Made by a program: the position numbers and the translations under genes
Notes under the pieces: model-generated
The model's database searches: none
Told to the model about the DNA's origin: nothing
The model's input: only the letters and a program-made list of their open reading frames with translations
Shown here: positions 17,217 to 25,004 of the stretch, in pieces
Position numbering within the stretch: position 1 is the stretch's first letter
How the letters are laid out: every line of letters starts with the position of its first letter
Assembly (NCBI GenBank): GCA_900768135.1
Contig: CAAGBT010000065.1
Span: 83,948-147,947 of the forward strand
Origin: an uncultured Oscillospiraceae bacterium
GTDB lineage: Bacteria > Bacillota > Clostridia > Oscillospirales > Oscillospiraceae
Length of the DNA stretch: 64,000 nucleotides
Reading direction: 5' to 3'

Positions 17217-17672
17217 ATGGGCAGATTTTTCGGAAAACGCTGGAAGATCGACGGTGTGACGGCAGGACCGATCAGACGTCACTATCCGGCCAACGGTCGC
17301 TATTCGGTGATTTTCGAGCGGGATGACGCCTTCCTGGAGCAGATTGAGAAGATCAACTGGGCCAAGCCCACGATTCAGCGTCTCAGCGAGGACGCCAATG
17401 AACAGGGCCTCCCGGAGGGCTACGGCTTTAAGGTCGTTGATATCAAGTACGACAACAGCGGCCGTTACTACACGGTGGAGTTGCAGACGGCAAGCCAGTA
17501 TCTCGGCGATGTGACGCAGTATCAGGAACAGATTGCAGAGCTGGAGAGCGCTGCCGCTGAGAAGGACAGCACGATCACCGCCCAGGCCGCCCAGCTGGCC
17601 GAAAGCGAAGAAAACCTGGCCGCTGCGTCTGCGCAGCTGGCAGAACTGGAGGCAGCCTATGATGACAACTGA
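17217..17672 (+). CDS. Small tail-tip protein with C-terminal coiled coil
   Basis: 151 residues. Residues 1-100 form a mixed strand/helix domain (MGRFFGKRWKIDGVTAGPI, YRSVIFERDD-like region, KVVDIKYDNSGRYYTVELQ). Residues ~105-150 are a clear Ala/Leu heptad coiled coil (QEQIAELESAAAEKDSTITA). It stands where a tail fibre gene is expected, but is far too short for a long fibre. It may be a collar for a receptor-binding complex. Family not recognised. AGAGGAGG lies 10 bases before the ATG. Confidence 0.6.
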   Translation: MGRFFGKRWKIDGVTAGPIRRHYPANGRYSVIFERDDAFLEQIEKINWAKPTIQRLSEDANEQGLPEGYGFKVVDIKYDNSGRYYTVELQTASQYLGDVTQYQEQIAELESAAAEKDSTITAQAAQLAESEENLAAASAQLAELEAAYDDN

Positions 17673-17964
17673 GAAGCTGAGCGCCGTGAAGGGCGCGGTG
17701 AAGGACGGGAAGCTGGTGCAGGCCGCCGGCGGTATCACGCAGCATACGGAGCAGAGCGATAAGCTGGGCTTTGATTGGCGTGTCACGAGCGTCAATGACG
17801 TGGTCGTCCGCAAGGACTACATTGAGCAGGAGAATCCCGTTGGAACCAGTGCAGAGAATCCCATCCCGTATAGCGAGGGTGTTCCGCTGATCAACAATGC
17901 CTATTACCTTGTGGACGGCGTCATCAAGGTCTGGATGGAAGAATGGGTGGACTGGGAGGCCTGA
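17659..17964 (+). CDS. Small tail-tip protein of unknown function
   Basis: About 101 residues, overlapping the previous gene by 14 bases in a different frame; GGAGG is at 17648-17652. The C-terminal half contains NPIPYSEGVPLINNAYYLVDGVIKVW and ends in a Trp-rich WMEEWVDWEA. Short phage proteins with this 'NPI-Y-EG-L-Y-DG-Y-W' pattern are common at the end of Clostridia tail modules and may be C-terminal fibre tips or chaperones. Function not known. Confidence 0.6.
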   Translation: MMTTEKLSAVKGAVKDGKLVQAAGGITQHTEQSDKLGFDWRVTSVNDVVVRKDYIEQENPVGTSAENPIPYSEGVPLINNAYYLVDGVIKVWMEEWVDWEA

Positions 17965-17968
17965 CGGG

Positions 17969-18313
17969 ATGATGATCGAACTGACGCCGCAGACTATCGT
18001 GACCGCTGGAGCGGTCATTACGGCGGCGATCCTGCTGATCCAGCGCTTTGCAAAGGGGGTGCGCTGGTTCGACCAGCAGGAGAAGCAGACCACAGACATC
18101 GCGGCATTGAAGGCAAAGCACGAAGCCGATATGAAAGCCCTGAAGCAGGCTCTGACCGAGGATATGCGCGGCATCAATGAGGAGCAGACTCTTCTTACAT
18201 ACGGCGTCCTGGCCTGCCTGAAGGGCTTGAAGGAGCAGGGGTGCAACGGGTCTGTGTCCGAAGCGATCAATAAGATCGAAAAGTTCCTGAATAAAAAAGC
18301 ACATGGAGACTAA
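17969..18313 (+). CDS. Holin-like membrane protein with coiled coil (lysis accessory)
   Basis: 114 residues. One N-terminal membrane segment (TIVTAGAVITAAILLIQRFA) is followed by a soluble charged coiled coil (QTTDIAALKAKHEADMKALK) and an amphipathic tail. This shape is like XhlA-type or accessory holins. Its position right before a second holin and the endolysin supports a lysis role. ATG 17969 is followed immediately by another ATG at 17972. Confidence 0.65.
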   Translation: MMIELTPQTIVTAGAVITAAILLIQRFAKGVRWFDQQEKQTTDIAALKAKHEADMKALKQALTEDMRGINEEQTLLTYGVLACLKGLKEQGCNGSVSEAINKIEKFLNKKAHGD

Positions 18314-18327
18314 AAGGAGACATTGAC

Positions 18328-18663
18328 ATGGAACTGCATGAAATTCTGATCTACGGTATGGCAGCGCTGGGCTGCTTCATCCTGGCCATTCTAATCAAAG
18401 GCAATCGTCAGGCGGTACTCCAGCTCGCCACGGATCTCATCAACAAGGCTGAGAGCACCATTCAGGGCTCTGGCATGGGCGCGGACAAGAAGGCTCTGGT
18501 CATCGCCCAGCTGCAGGCTGCCGGCATCAAGGTCACATCCTGGCTGGATCACCAGATTGATGTGATCGTGGCCACGCTGAATAAGACCGGCGCATGGCTG
18601 GCCACAAAGACCCAGGAGGGCATCTCGGGAATGAACCAGGACACGGAGCGTTCCCATGAATAA
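18328..18663 (+). CDS. Holin, LL-H/superfamily 6 type
   Basis: 111 residues. A single N-terminal hydrophobic helix (EILIYGMAALGCFILAILI) is followed by a helical tail with AVLQLATDLINKAEST and WLDHQIDVIVATLNK, the pattern of Holin_LLH proteins that permeabilise the membrane at lysis. AAAAGGAGA precedes the ATG. The end overlaps the endolysin start by 8 bases. Confidence 0.8.
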   Translation: MELHEILIYGMAALGCFILAILIKGNRQAVLQLATDLINKAESTIQGSGMGADKKALVIAQLQAAGIKVTSWLDHQIDVIVATLNKTGAWLATKTQEGISGMNQDTERSHE

Positions 18664-19450
18664 GCGACCAATCCTGTACCTCCAGACAGACGGCCGCTGG
18701 AAGGCCGAGCCCTACCGTGTGCCGGGTGAGAATTCCACAATCGGCGGTTCCGGCTGTGGCCCCACCGCCGCGGCCATGTTGATCGAGACGCTCACAGGCA
18801 AGGCTTTCACGCCGGTGGATGCCTGCAAGTGGTCCATCGAGCACGGCTACAAGGCCCTGAAGCAGGGTACCTATTACTCCTACTTCAAGCCCCAGTTTGA
18901 GGCATTCGGCATCAAATGCGATATGCTGAACTGGACAAACACCTACGGAAAGCCGGATCACGACAACCATGCGAAGGCATTGGCCATGCTGCAGGAGGGC
19001 TATTACCTCATCGCTCTGATGAACAAAGGCCTGTGGACTTCCAGCGGGCATTTCGTGGTGGTGTGGTGGGCAGACAACAAGATCCACATCAATGATCCGG
19101 CCAGCACCAGGAAGGTCAGGACTGAGGGCGATCCGGAGGCTTTCCGGAGTCAGGTCAAATATTACTGGTGGGTGGATGCCCGCGCATATAACCAGCAGAA
19201 GGAGGCTGAGGAGGACGTGACACACGAAGAATGGATGCAGCATTGGTATGAGCTGCGCAAGAGCCTGCAGGACAATGACAGCAGCGCATACAGCGAGGAA
19301 GCCCGGAAGTGGGCGCAGGAGGTCGGCCTGATCACCGGCAACGGCACAGAAATCGACGGCGAGCCGAACTGTATGTGGGAAGATGTCCTGACCCGTGAGC
19401 AGTTCGCCACGGTGCTCTATCGCTTTGCGAAGATCATCGGCAAGGCATGA
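18656..19450 (+). CDS. Endolysin: C39-like cysteine peptidase with SLH-like C-terminus
   Basis: 264 residues. The N-terminal domain is a papain-fold C39_2-type peptidase: Cys34 in GGSGCGPTAAAM, His132 in SSGHFVVVWW and the Asn/Asp of HINDPAS near 146. After a linker (~175-190) the C-terminal region has EEARKWAQEVGLITGNG...DVLTREQFATVLYRFAK, an S-layer-homology-like repeat likely to hold the enzyme on the wall. It cleaves peptidoglycan peptide bonds at the end of infection. No signal peptide, so it needs the holin to reach its target. Confidence 0.85.
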   Translation: MNKRPILYLQTDGRWKAEPYRVPGENSTIGGSGCGPTAAAMLIETLTGKAFTPVDACKWSIEHGYKALKQGTYYSYFKPQFEAFGIKCDMLNWTNTYGKPDHDNHAKALAMLQEGYYLIALMNKGLWTSSGHFVVVWWADNKIHINDPASTRKVRTEGDPEAFRSQVKYYWWVDARAYNQQKEAEEDVTHEEWMQHWYELRKSLQDNDSSAYSEEARKWAQEVGLITGNGTEIDGEPNCMWEDVLTREQFATVLYRFAKIIGKA

Positions 19451-19761
19451 CCATCAAGGTAACGAAAGGGAAAAAGCCGGAATACTCCAAGCGGCTGGTG
19501 TCTGACATCCGGTCGCTGCTATGGGTGGTCACCGTGGGCGGTCTGCTGCTGGCTGCCTACTGCATCCACAGGGGCTACACCGGCTCCCTCCCCTGGCTGT
19601 CTGCCATGGTGGGCCTACCCTGGACAGCGCACGGCGTTGTGTGCTCGTTCTATTTGAACATGGCCAAGTCGGATCACCGCGCCGGCGGCGTGACCTTTGA
19701 GAGCGCAAAGGCAGCCAACTTCGAGAAGCCGGCCGGAAGTGAAAACAGCCCGGGTATTTGA
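19447..19761 (+). CDS. Last phage gene: small two-segment membrane protein
   Basis: 104 residues, overlapping the endolysin by 4 bases. It has a basic N-terminus, a hydrophobic segment (SLLWVVTVGGLLLAAYCI) and a second, weaker segment (WLSAMVGLPWTAHGVVCSFYL), then a soluble tail. It is the last gene before the operon terminator. It could be another lysis-module membrane protein (holin or antiholin) or a small immunity gene; no family recognised. Confidence 0.65.
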   Translation: MTIKVTKGKKPEYSKRLVSDIRSLLWVVTVGGLLLAAYCIHRGYTGSLPWLSAMVGLPWTAHGVVCSFYLNMAKSDHRAGGVTFESAKAANFEKPAGSENSPGI

Positions 19762-19770
19762 TGGCTCAGG

Positions 19771-19816
19771 CCCAGCGTCCACATCGGGGAAAAACGGTGT
19801 GGACGCTGGGGTTTTG
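19771..19816 (+). terminator. Strong terminator of the phage late operon
   Basis: CCCAGCGTCCACA (19771-19783) pairs perfectly with TGTGGACGCTGGG (19798-19810), then GTTTTGC. A 13-bp stem ending the late operon. Confidence 0.9.
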
Positions 19817-19818
19817 CT

Positions 19819-19950
19819 TGGGGTTTATTTGGGGTTTATTTCAACCGAAACCGGCCTAAATTAACGAAATGCCGCAAAATGCAAAAATCCCGAAAGCCTT
19901 ACGGCACAGCACTTTGCTGGCATTCACGAAAATTGACGAAACAAAACTAT
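19819..19950 (+). other. attP-arm region with short repeats
   Basis: Holds a tandem GGGGTTTATTT pair (near 19820-19842) and three [TC/G]ACGAAA motifs (near 19862, 19926 and 19935). Tyrosine-recombinase arm sites are often arranged like this next to the core. No gene here. Arm-site function is inference. Confidence 0.4.
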
Positions 19951-20000
19951 CATGATTCGTAATCAGCAGGTCATGTGTTCGAGTCACACCACCAGCTCCA
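19951..20000 (+). other. Prophage right attachment site: 3' half of tRNA-Thr(CGU)
   Basis: The bases from the anticodon arm onward read as a tRNA-Thr 3' half: loop TTCGTAA (anticodon CGT), TCAGC stem strand, T-arm with GTTCGAGT, acceptor strand CACCAGC, discriminator T and CCA ending at 20000. The 5' part (acceptor, D-arm and the upper anticodon stem) is missing and replaced by phage sequence, and anticodon stem positions 27-28 no longer pair. This is what integration into a tRNA 3' end leaves at the distal end of a prophage; the intact tRNA should be at the far left end. Confidence 0.85.
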
Positions 20001-20001
20001 A

Positions 20002-20038
20002 AGAGCATCGAAAACTTCGGTTTTCGATGCTCTTTTTG
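20002..20038 (+). terminator. Original tRNA-Thr terminator, UUCG tetraloop
   Basis: AGAGCATCGAAAAC, loop TTCG, GTTTTCGATGCTCT, then TTTTTG. A 14-bp perfect stem closed by C(UUCG)G directly after the tRNA end, so the terminator stayed on the chromosomal side. Confidence 0.9.
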
Positions 20039-20040
20039 TT

Positions 20041-20435
20041 GCAAAAATGCCGCAAGCGTTGTGGGTCGGGGTGCGCGGAAAGGGTGAAAAGCATCGGCGC
20101 GAAGCCGCGCAGCGATGGTGTGAGGCATCATGTTCCGCTCCACTGCCCACTTGAAGATCATGCGTCGGTTTGCTGCATCGGCGCTTTCTTTGACGGTCAG
20201 CCGACAGATGCATGAGATCACGATCAAACGCCTGAGCGGGGAAGAAGCACCGGAGCGGCGAGCTTCCGCAAGGCATACGCAGCGAAAAAAACTTTTGGGG
20301 AAACAACGACGTGACGAAGGAAATGCCGGGCATTACCGGTATGCTTGTGCTGCCTGGCACGCAGAGCCTGCCAGAGACACGAGCCTGCGGCTCGGCGCAA
20401 TGTGATGCTCTCCTGTCCGGCAGACCATAAAATAA
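20041..20435. other. Gene-free stretch beyond the attachment site
   Basis: All frames on both strands are short or look like chance translations. One minus-strand stretch (SADAANRRMIFKWAVERNMMP) has a vaguely helical, recombinase- or regulator-like flavour but no family motif, so I leave it uncalled. Probably decayed sequence. Confidence 0.4.
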
Positions 20436-20477
20436 CACGGGCGCCGCATGGATTATTTCATCCGTACGGCGCCCGTG
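20436..20477 (-). terminator. Terminator of the dehydratase relic
   Basis: CACGGGCGCCG and CGGCGCCCGTG form an 11-bp stem; on the minus strand it is followed by TTATTTTAT. It sits about 50 bases after the stop of the minus-strand relic. Confidence 0.75.
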
Positions 20478-20525
20478 CCGTTATCCGGTTTGCGCTGCGG
20501 AGCAATCTGATTTTTGGCGTTTGGG

Positions 20526-21115
20526 TCAGAGCAGCTCGCAGAAGGTCTGCACGCGGGTGCGGATCTGCTCGAAGCCGGCGTTCTGCTGATCGATCTCGAT
20601 GCTGGCGCAGGCGATGCCCGCTGCGCGCAGGTCCTTTTCGAGCCACGGCTGGTCGTATTCCTCGGGGTCGCAGAACTTGACCATGCAGCTGCGGTTAACA
20701 TGGTAGATCGTACCCTCGCAGCCCATGCACGTGAGCGCCTCATAGCGGCGCGAGAGCATGGTGCTGGCATTGTCGCCGTTAGTGGAGGCAAATCAATAGG
20801 CGCGCGCCATGCCGTCAAGGTCGTCGTACTGGATGGCCCAGGCCTTGCCGTAGCTGGAGGCGACCATGTTGATGCCGTACTGCTTGAGCGTGCGCAGGTT
20901 GTGGCTCAGATACGGCCAGCAGGCGATGCCGTCCCAGGTCTTGCCGGTGAAGGCGCACAGATCCCTGATAAGCTGGTCGATCTGCGCGCGCACATAGCGC
21001 ACGTGCGTTTCGGTGACGTAGTCCATGGGGTTATAGCAGGTATCGATGAAAAATACGGGGATATCGAGCTGACGGGCGAGGTTTTCGTACCACTTGGTCA
21101 GCAGCTTCACCGGCG
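20526..21115 (-). pseudogene. Remnant of 2-hydroxyacyl-CoA dehydratase subunit (HgdB-like)
   Basis: On the minus strand one continuous frame reads KLLTKWYENLARQLDIPVFFIDTC..., then the dehydratase-type GMARAY, an in-frame TGA at 20793-20795, and continues in the same frame through FASTNGDNASTMLSRRYEAL, TIYHVNRSCMVKF and IRTRVQTFCELL to the natural stop at 20526. This is the C-terminal ~195 codons of a HgdB/FldC-like [4Fe-4S] dehydratase subunit (activated by a separate ATPase, used in amino-acid fermentation). The N-terminal half is absent, cut off near 21100-21115 where another gene fragment begins on the opposite strand. Truncation plus TGA make it a pseudogene. Confidence 0.8.
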
Positions 21116-21370
21116 CCAACCGGGAGGGAAAGGTCGGGCTTGTAGAGTCCGCCGACGGCGGCACGCTGTTTCTTGACGAGATCAACTCCCTGCCGCTGAA
21201 CGCGCAGGGAAAGGTACTGCGCATGATCGAGGAAAAAAGCGTTCAGCGCATCGGCGCGGTGAAGGCGAAGCCGGTCAATTTCCGTCTGATCGCCGCGACG
21301 AACCGCGACCTGCGCGCCATGGTGCAGGAGGGGACGTTCCGCGAAGACCTCTATTACCGCCTGCATGTGA
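21098..21370 (+). pseudogene. Internal fragment of a sigma-54-dependent AAA+ activator
   Basis: The plus strand encodes about 90 residues of an NtrC-family central domain: FTGANREGKVGLVESADGG (the end of the GAFTGA loop), the Walker B TLFLDEINSLPLNAQ, the sensor region RIGAVKAKPVNFRLIAATNRDL and FREDLYYRLHV. Everything upstream (receiver or PAS domain, Walker A) and downstream (HTH) is missing, and the frame leaves homology right after RLHV. It meets the opposite-strand dehydratase relic at about 21100-21115. Such activators often control amino-acid fermentation genes, so the two relics may once have been neighbours, which is inference. Confidence 0.8.
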
Positions 21371-21459
21371 TAAGATCCGCGAGTACCACATCTCCCCGCG
21401 CTGCCGCTGTGATCAGGGATCATGACTATCCGCACCATCCGCGCAGAATATGCAAAATG

Positions 21460-21496
21460 ATACCGGGCAGAAGTTTTTCTGCCCGGTATTTTCTGT
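21460..21496 (+). terminator. Terminator in the relic region
   Basis: ATACCGGGCAGAA and TTCTGCCCGGTAT form a 13-bp stem with a short loop, followed by TTTTCTG. It has no intact gene in front of it; it probably ended a gene that has been lost. Confidence 0.8.
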
Positions 21497-21570
21497 GTTA
21501 ATCATGCCCGCCGCCATGACCATCCTGACCTGCAACATCGCCAGCGGCAAGGGCAAGCTCCCTGCACCCA

Positions 21571-21607
21571 AGAAGCACCGAAAGCTTGGCTTTCGGTGCT
21601 TCTTTTA
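21571..21607 (+). terminator. Second orphan terminator
   Basis: GAAGCACCGAAAGC, loop TTG, GCTTTCGGTGCTTC, then TTTTACT. Also able to act against the leftward MocR-like gene, which ends at 21664. The stretch 21371-21663 has no other feature. Confidence 0.75.
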
Positions 21608-21663
21608 CTCTCATCAATCGCATTTTCAGAGGCCGGAGCCAACAGGCTTCCGGTCTCCTTCCT

Positions 21664-22755
21664 TTATGGCGCGTCTCCGGGCTGCCGCTTTCTTCGCCGG
21701 CGGCGAATGCGGTTGATGTGCCGCTCAAAGTCGCCGCTGCCGATCAGCTCCGCCAGCACATACTGCTCAAAAACAGGCACCGTGCAGGAATAGAAGCCCA
21801 CCTGCCGGCGGAACCGCTCGCCGAGCGCTGCCGGCAGCACCATGTAGCCCGCGCGCATCGACGGCGCAATGGTTTTGGAAAAGGTATTCATGTAAATGAC
21901 CGAGCGCTCCGGCTCAAGCGCAAACAGCGTATCCTCGCCCTTGGTGGACACGCTGAACTCTGAATCGAAATCGTCCTCCACGATATACCCGCCGCGCTCC
22001 GCCGCCCAGCGGATATATTCGCTGCGCTTGCCCGCGCTCGCAGTCACGGAGCTTGGGAAGCTGTGGAACGGCGTAACGTGCAGCACCGTTGCCTGCGTGC
22101 GGGCAAGCTCGTCGGAGCGGATCCCATCGCCGCCGAGACGGAGCATTTCGCACTTCACCCCCTGCGCCTGATAAACGCGGCGGATCTTATCGTAGGACGG
22201 ATCCTCCAGCGCAAAAATGCGCTCCCGCCCCAGCATCTGCACGATCAGCCCATAGAGATACTCCGCGCCGGAGCCGATGACGATCTGTCCCGGCTGCACG
22301 CTGATGCCGCGCGAGCGGGACAGGTACGCGGCGATTGCGCCGCGCAGCTCGGCGCAACCGTTGTTCGGCGACTTGACGAGGATCCCCTCGCCATATTCGC
22401 TGAGGACGCGGCGCATGGTTTTGGCCAGCGACGGGAACGGAAACTCATCCTCCGCGCCGTGCGCGGCGCTCTGGCGGCGCACGGCCGCAGTTTCGGAAAC
22501 GGGAAAGCAATCCTGCGCGGCAAAGCTTACATAGCAGCCGCTGCGTTCGCGCGGCTCAAGATAGCCCTCGTCGCACAGAATGGCCAGCGCGTGTTCCACG
22601 GTGATCACGCTCACCCCCGTCTCCCCCGCGATCAGGCGCTTGCTGGGCAGCTTACTTCCCAGCGGATACACGCCGCTCACAATGTCGCGCCGCAGCTGAT
22701 GATAAAGCTGCAAATAAGCGCTCTGCGCGGCGTTCTTATCGATATGATAGCGCAT
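21664..22755 (-). pseudogene. MocR/PdxR-type GntR-aminotransferase regulator, C-terminally truncated
   Basis: 363 residues. An N-terminal GntR winged helix (AYLQLYHQLRRDIVSGVYPLG, GETGVSVITVEHALAIL) is joined to a PLP aminotransferase fold: GCAELRGAIAAYLSRSRGI, GSGAEYLYGLIVQML, YIVEDDFDSEF and the PLP-lysine motif NTFSKTIAPSMRAGYMVLP. Full-length family members run about 80-110 residues further; here the protein stops shortly after ERHINRIRRRRRKRQ, with no continuation in other frames. The DNA-binding part and PLP lysine remain, so residual function is possible. MocR proteins usually control a neighbouring PLP- or amino-acid-related gene; no such neighbour is intact here. Confidence 0.75.
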
Positions 22756-22776
22756 GGCGGCGTTCTCCCCTCCCGA

Positions 22777-23733
22777 TCAATCTGAAGCGCCGTCCTCCGC
22801 GTCGGAAGCTTCCATTGGCGGCTCTGCCGCACGCGCGTCCTCCGCGGCGGCCTTCCGGTTAACATACATCCCGGAGCCGTCCGCCCGTTTGACCTTCAGC
22901 TGGTAGAACAGAACTCCCGCGCAGACGAATACCATCACGAACGACAGCGCCTGCGACACGCGGATCGGCGCGCCGAAAAGCGTCCAGTTGAACAGGTACA
23001 GGCTGTCGGTGCGCAGCCCTTCGATCCAGAAGCGGCCCACGCCGTACCAGAGGAAATAAAAGCAGGTATTTTCGCCGTCGAAACGGCGCGCGCGGGAAAC
23101 GACAAAATACAGCAGCAGGAAGCCGATCACGTTCCACAGGCTCTCATACAGGAACGTTGGATGCACGTCCACATAATTTGTGGAAGAAAACCACAGCCGC
23201 ATCCGCCACGGCAGCTCCGTCGCCGCGCCAAAGGCTTCGCGGTTCATAAAATTACCCCAGCGGCCGATCGCCTGCCCGATGAAAAGTCCCATGACGCAGC
23301 AGTCCGCCATCGCCCAGAGCGAAAGCTTCTTTCGCCGGCAGTAAAGCAGCGCCACCAGGAAGCCCGCGATCACGCCGCCGTAAATGGCAAGGCCGCCGTC
23401 CCAGATGCGGCAGGTCGAGGCCCAGTCGATCGACCCGTCGCTGCGGCGGAAGAGGTCGAGATAAAAAAGCACATAGTAAACGCGCGCGCCGATGATGGAA
23501 AACGGAATGACCCAGAGGATCGTATCAATGATATTATCCTCCGTCAGCCCGTATTTCGGCGCCTGCTTCATGCAGAAATAAAGCGCGATCAGCATACCGG
23601 CGGCAATCAGGATGCCATACCAGTACACGCCGTTGCCTATGTCGATCGCCTTTGACGGCACGGTGAACTGCCAGTCGCCGAACAGGCCGGGAAAGCTGAT
23701 GGGTGCATCGGTGAATTTCATAGTGAGAGTCAT
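22777..23733 (-). CDS. lgt: Prolipoprotein diacylglyceryl transferase
   Basis: 318 residues, a polytopic membrane enzyme that moves diacylglycerol from phosphatidylglycerol to the lipobox cysteine of prolipoproteins. The Lgt signature GRWGNFMNREAFG is at ~157-169, with the preceding RIWDGGLAIYGGVIAG and the late segment FYFLWYGVGRFWIEGLRTDSLY. The C-terminal ~35 residues are a charged extension. The ATG at 23733 overlaps the stop of the M16 gene (ATGA); an alternative start at 23721 would remove four residues. A substrate is encoded in this window (DUF4349 lipoprotein). Confidence 0.94.
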   Translation of the reverse strand: MTLTMKFTDAPISFPGLFGDWQFTVPSKAIDIGNGVYWYGILIAAGMLIALYFCMKQAPKYGLTEDNIIDTILWVIPFSIIGARVYYVLFYLDLFRRSDGSIDWASTCRIWDGGLAIYGGVIAGFLVALLYCRRKKLSLWAMADCCVMGLFIGQAIGRWGNFMNREAFGAATELPWRMRLWFSSTNYVDVHPTFLYESLWNVIGFLLLYFVVSRARRFDGENTCFYFLWYGVGRFWIEGLRTDSLYLFNWTLFGAPIRVSQALSFVMVFVCAGVLFYQLKVKRADGSGMYVNRKAAAEDARAAEPPMEASDAEDGASD

Positions 23734-25004
23734 CCTTCCTTCCGGGGTTCGATTATGGATATGGCGCAGCGCTCCTGTGTGATATTCTCGCGCAGGAAGC
23801 GCTCGATATCCTCCTTTTCAATGCTTTCATACGCCTCCGGAAAGCGGAACGCATCGTAGGAGCGGAAGCAGCCGTCTACCAGCGAAACGGCAATGTTCTC
23901 AAACGAGTTGAGCGCGCGCAGCGTTGCGCCGAAGCTCGCGCGGCGGATCTGCTCAAAAAACGCAGGGTCGATCCCCTCCCGGCCAAGGCGGGCCGCTTCC
24001 GCAAGGATCGCAGCGCTGACGTCGCGCAGCCGTTCGCTCTCGCCGCCCGCATAGAGGAAGGCAACGCCCGGCAGCTGGTCGAACCCGCCGCCGAAGCTGC
24101 CGTTGATCAGGCCTCCGTCATAAAGCCGCTGATAGAGCGGCGAGGAATCGCCAAGCAGGATATCGCACGCCATCTCGCCGATGAGCGACCGGCGCATCGG
24201 ATCATCCTCCCCCGCTTCGCACTTGAAGCCCATAAGGAACTGCGGCAGCGCGACTTCCATCTGCACCACGCTCTCCGCGCCGGCAAGGCGCGCGTCCTCC
24301 TGCCCGTAGCAGCGGCCGATCTCCTCTCCGCGCCCACGCGGCAGGACCGCTTCGGCGGCGGCGCAAACCATGTCCGGGTCCACATCGCCCACCACGCACA
24401 GCGCCATGTTGGACGGGCAGTAAAACGCCCTGTGGCAGTCGTACAGCGTTTCCGCCGTAATATCCGCAATGCTTTCCACCGTTCCGGCAATCGGAATGCG
24501 CGCCGGCGACGAATGGTACAGGCACTTGAGCAGGTTTTCATACCCCTGCCAGTCCGGCGAATCCTCCACCATGCGGATCTCCTGGGCAATGATGCCGCGC
24601 TCCTTTTCCACGCTCTCCGCCGTAAAATACGGCACAGAAACAAACGAGAGCAGGAGCCGCAGGTTTTCTTCAAAATGCTCGGTGCAGTCGAAATAGTAGC
24701 CTGTCATGGCGTTGGACGTGAAGGCGTTCGGCTCCGCGCCGTTCCGGGAAAGCTCGACCATGGCGCTGCCGTCCTTGGTATCGAACATCTTATGCTCCAG
24801 GTAGTGCGCGATACCGGCGGGCGTATCAACGCGCCGCCCCGCGCGGGTAAAGCACAAATCCATGCCGCCGTAGCGCGCGGCAAAGAAGGCATACTTCCGG
24901 CGGTACTGCGGCTTGGGAATGACAAACAGCTTCAGTCCGTTCGGCAGCGTATGCTCCAGCACCCGCTCGCCGATGCGCGGATAGCTTTTTTCAATTCTGT
25001 TCAT
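23730..25004 (-). CDS. M16 zinc metallopeptidase, catalytic member (YmfH-like)
   Basis: 424 residues of the pitrilysin family. The inverted zinc motif HYLEH is at 67-71 (H67, E70, H71), and the downstream Glu ligand lies in the region around ESVEKERGIIAQEIRM. N- and C-terminal M16 halves are present. It is encoded directly after a partner without the zinc motif, the same arrangement as ymfF-ymfH of Bacillus, where the two form a heterodimer. Overlaps that partner by 14 bases and lgt by 4 bases, so the three are one operon. Confidence 0.9.
   Translation of the reverse strand: MNRIEKSYPRIGERVLEHTLPNGLKLFVIPKPQYRRKYAFFAARYGGMDLCFTRAGRRVDTPAGIAHYLEHKMFDTKDGSAMVELSRNGAEPNAFTSNAMTGYYFDCTEHFEENLRLLLSFVSVPYFTAESVEKERGIIAQEIRMVEDSPDWQGYENLLKCLYHSSPARIPIAGTVESIADITAETLYDCHRAFYCPSNMALCVVGDVDPDMVCAAAEAVLPRGRGEEIGRCYGQEDARLAGAESVVQMEVALPQFLMGFKCEAGEDDPMRRSLIGEMACDILLGDSSPLYQRLYDGGLINGSFGGGFDQLPGVAFLYAGGESERLRDVSAAILAEAARLGREGIDPAFFEQIRRASFGATLRALNSFENIAVSLVDGCFRSYDAFRFPEAYESIEKEDIERFLRENITQERCAISIIEPRKEG

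Noticed and set aside
19856..20227. Minus-strand frame containing GGVTRTHDLLITN
   Set aside because: This peptide is the well-known false translation of a tRNA-Thr gene on the reverse strand; it supports the tRNA fragment, not a protein.
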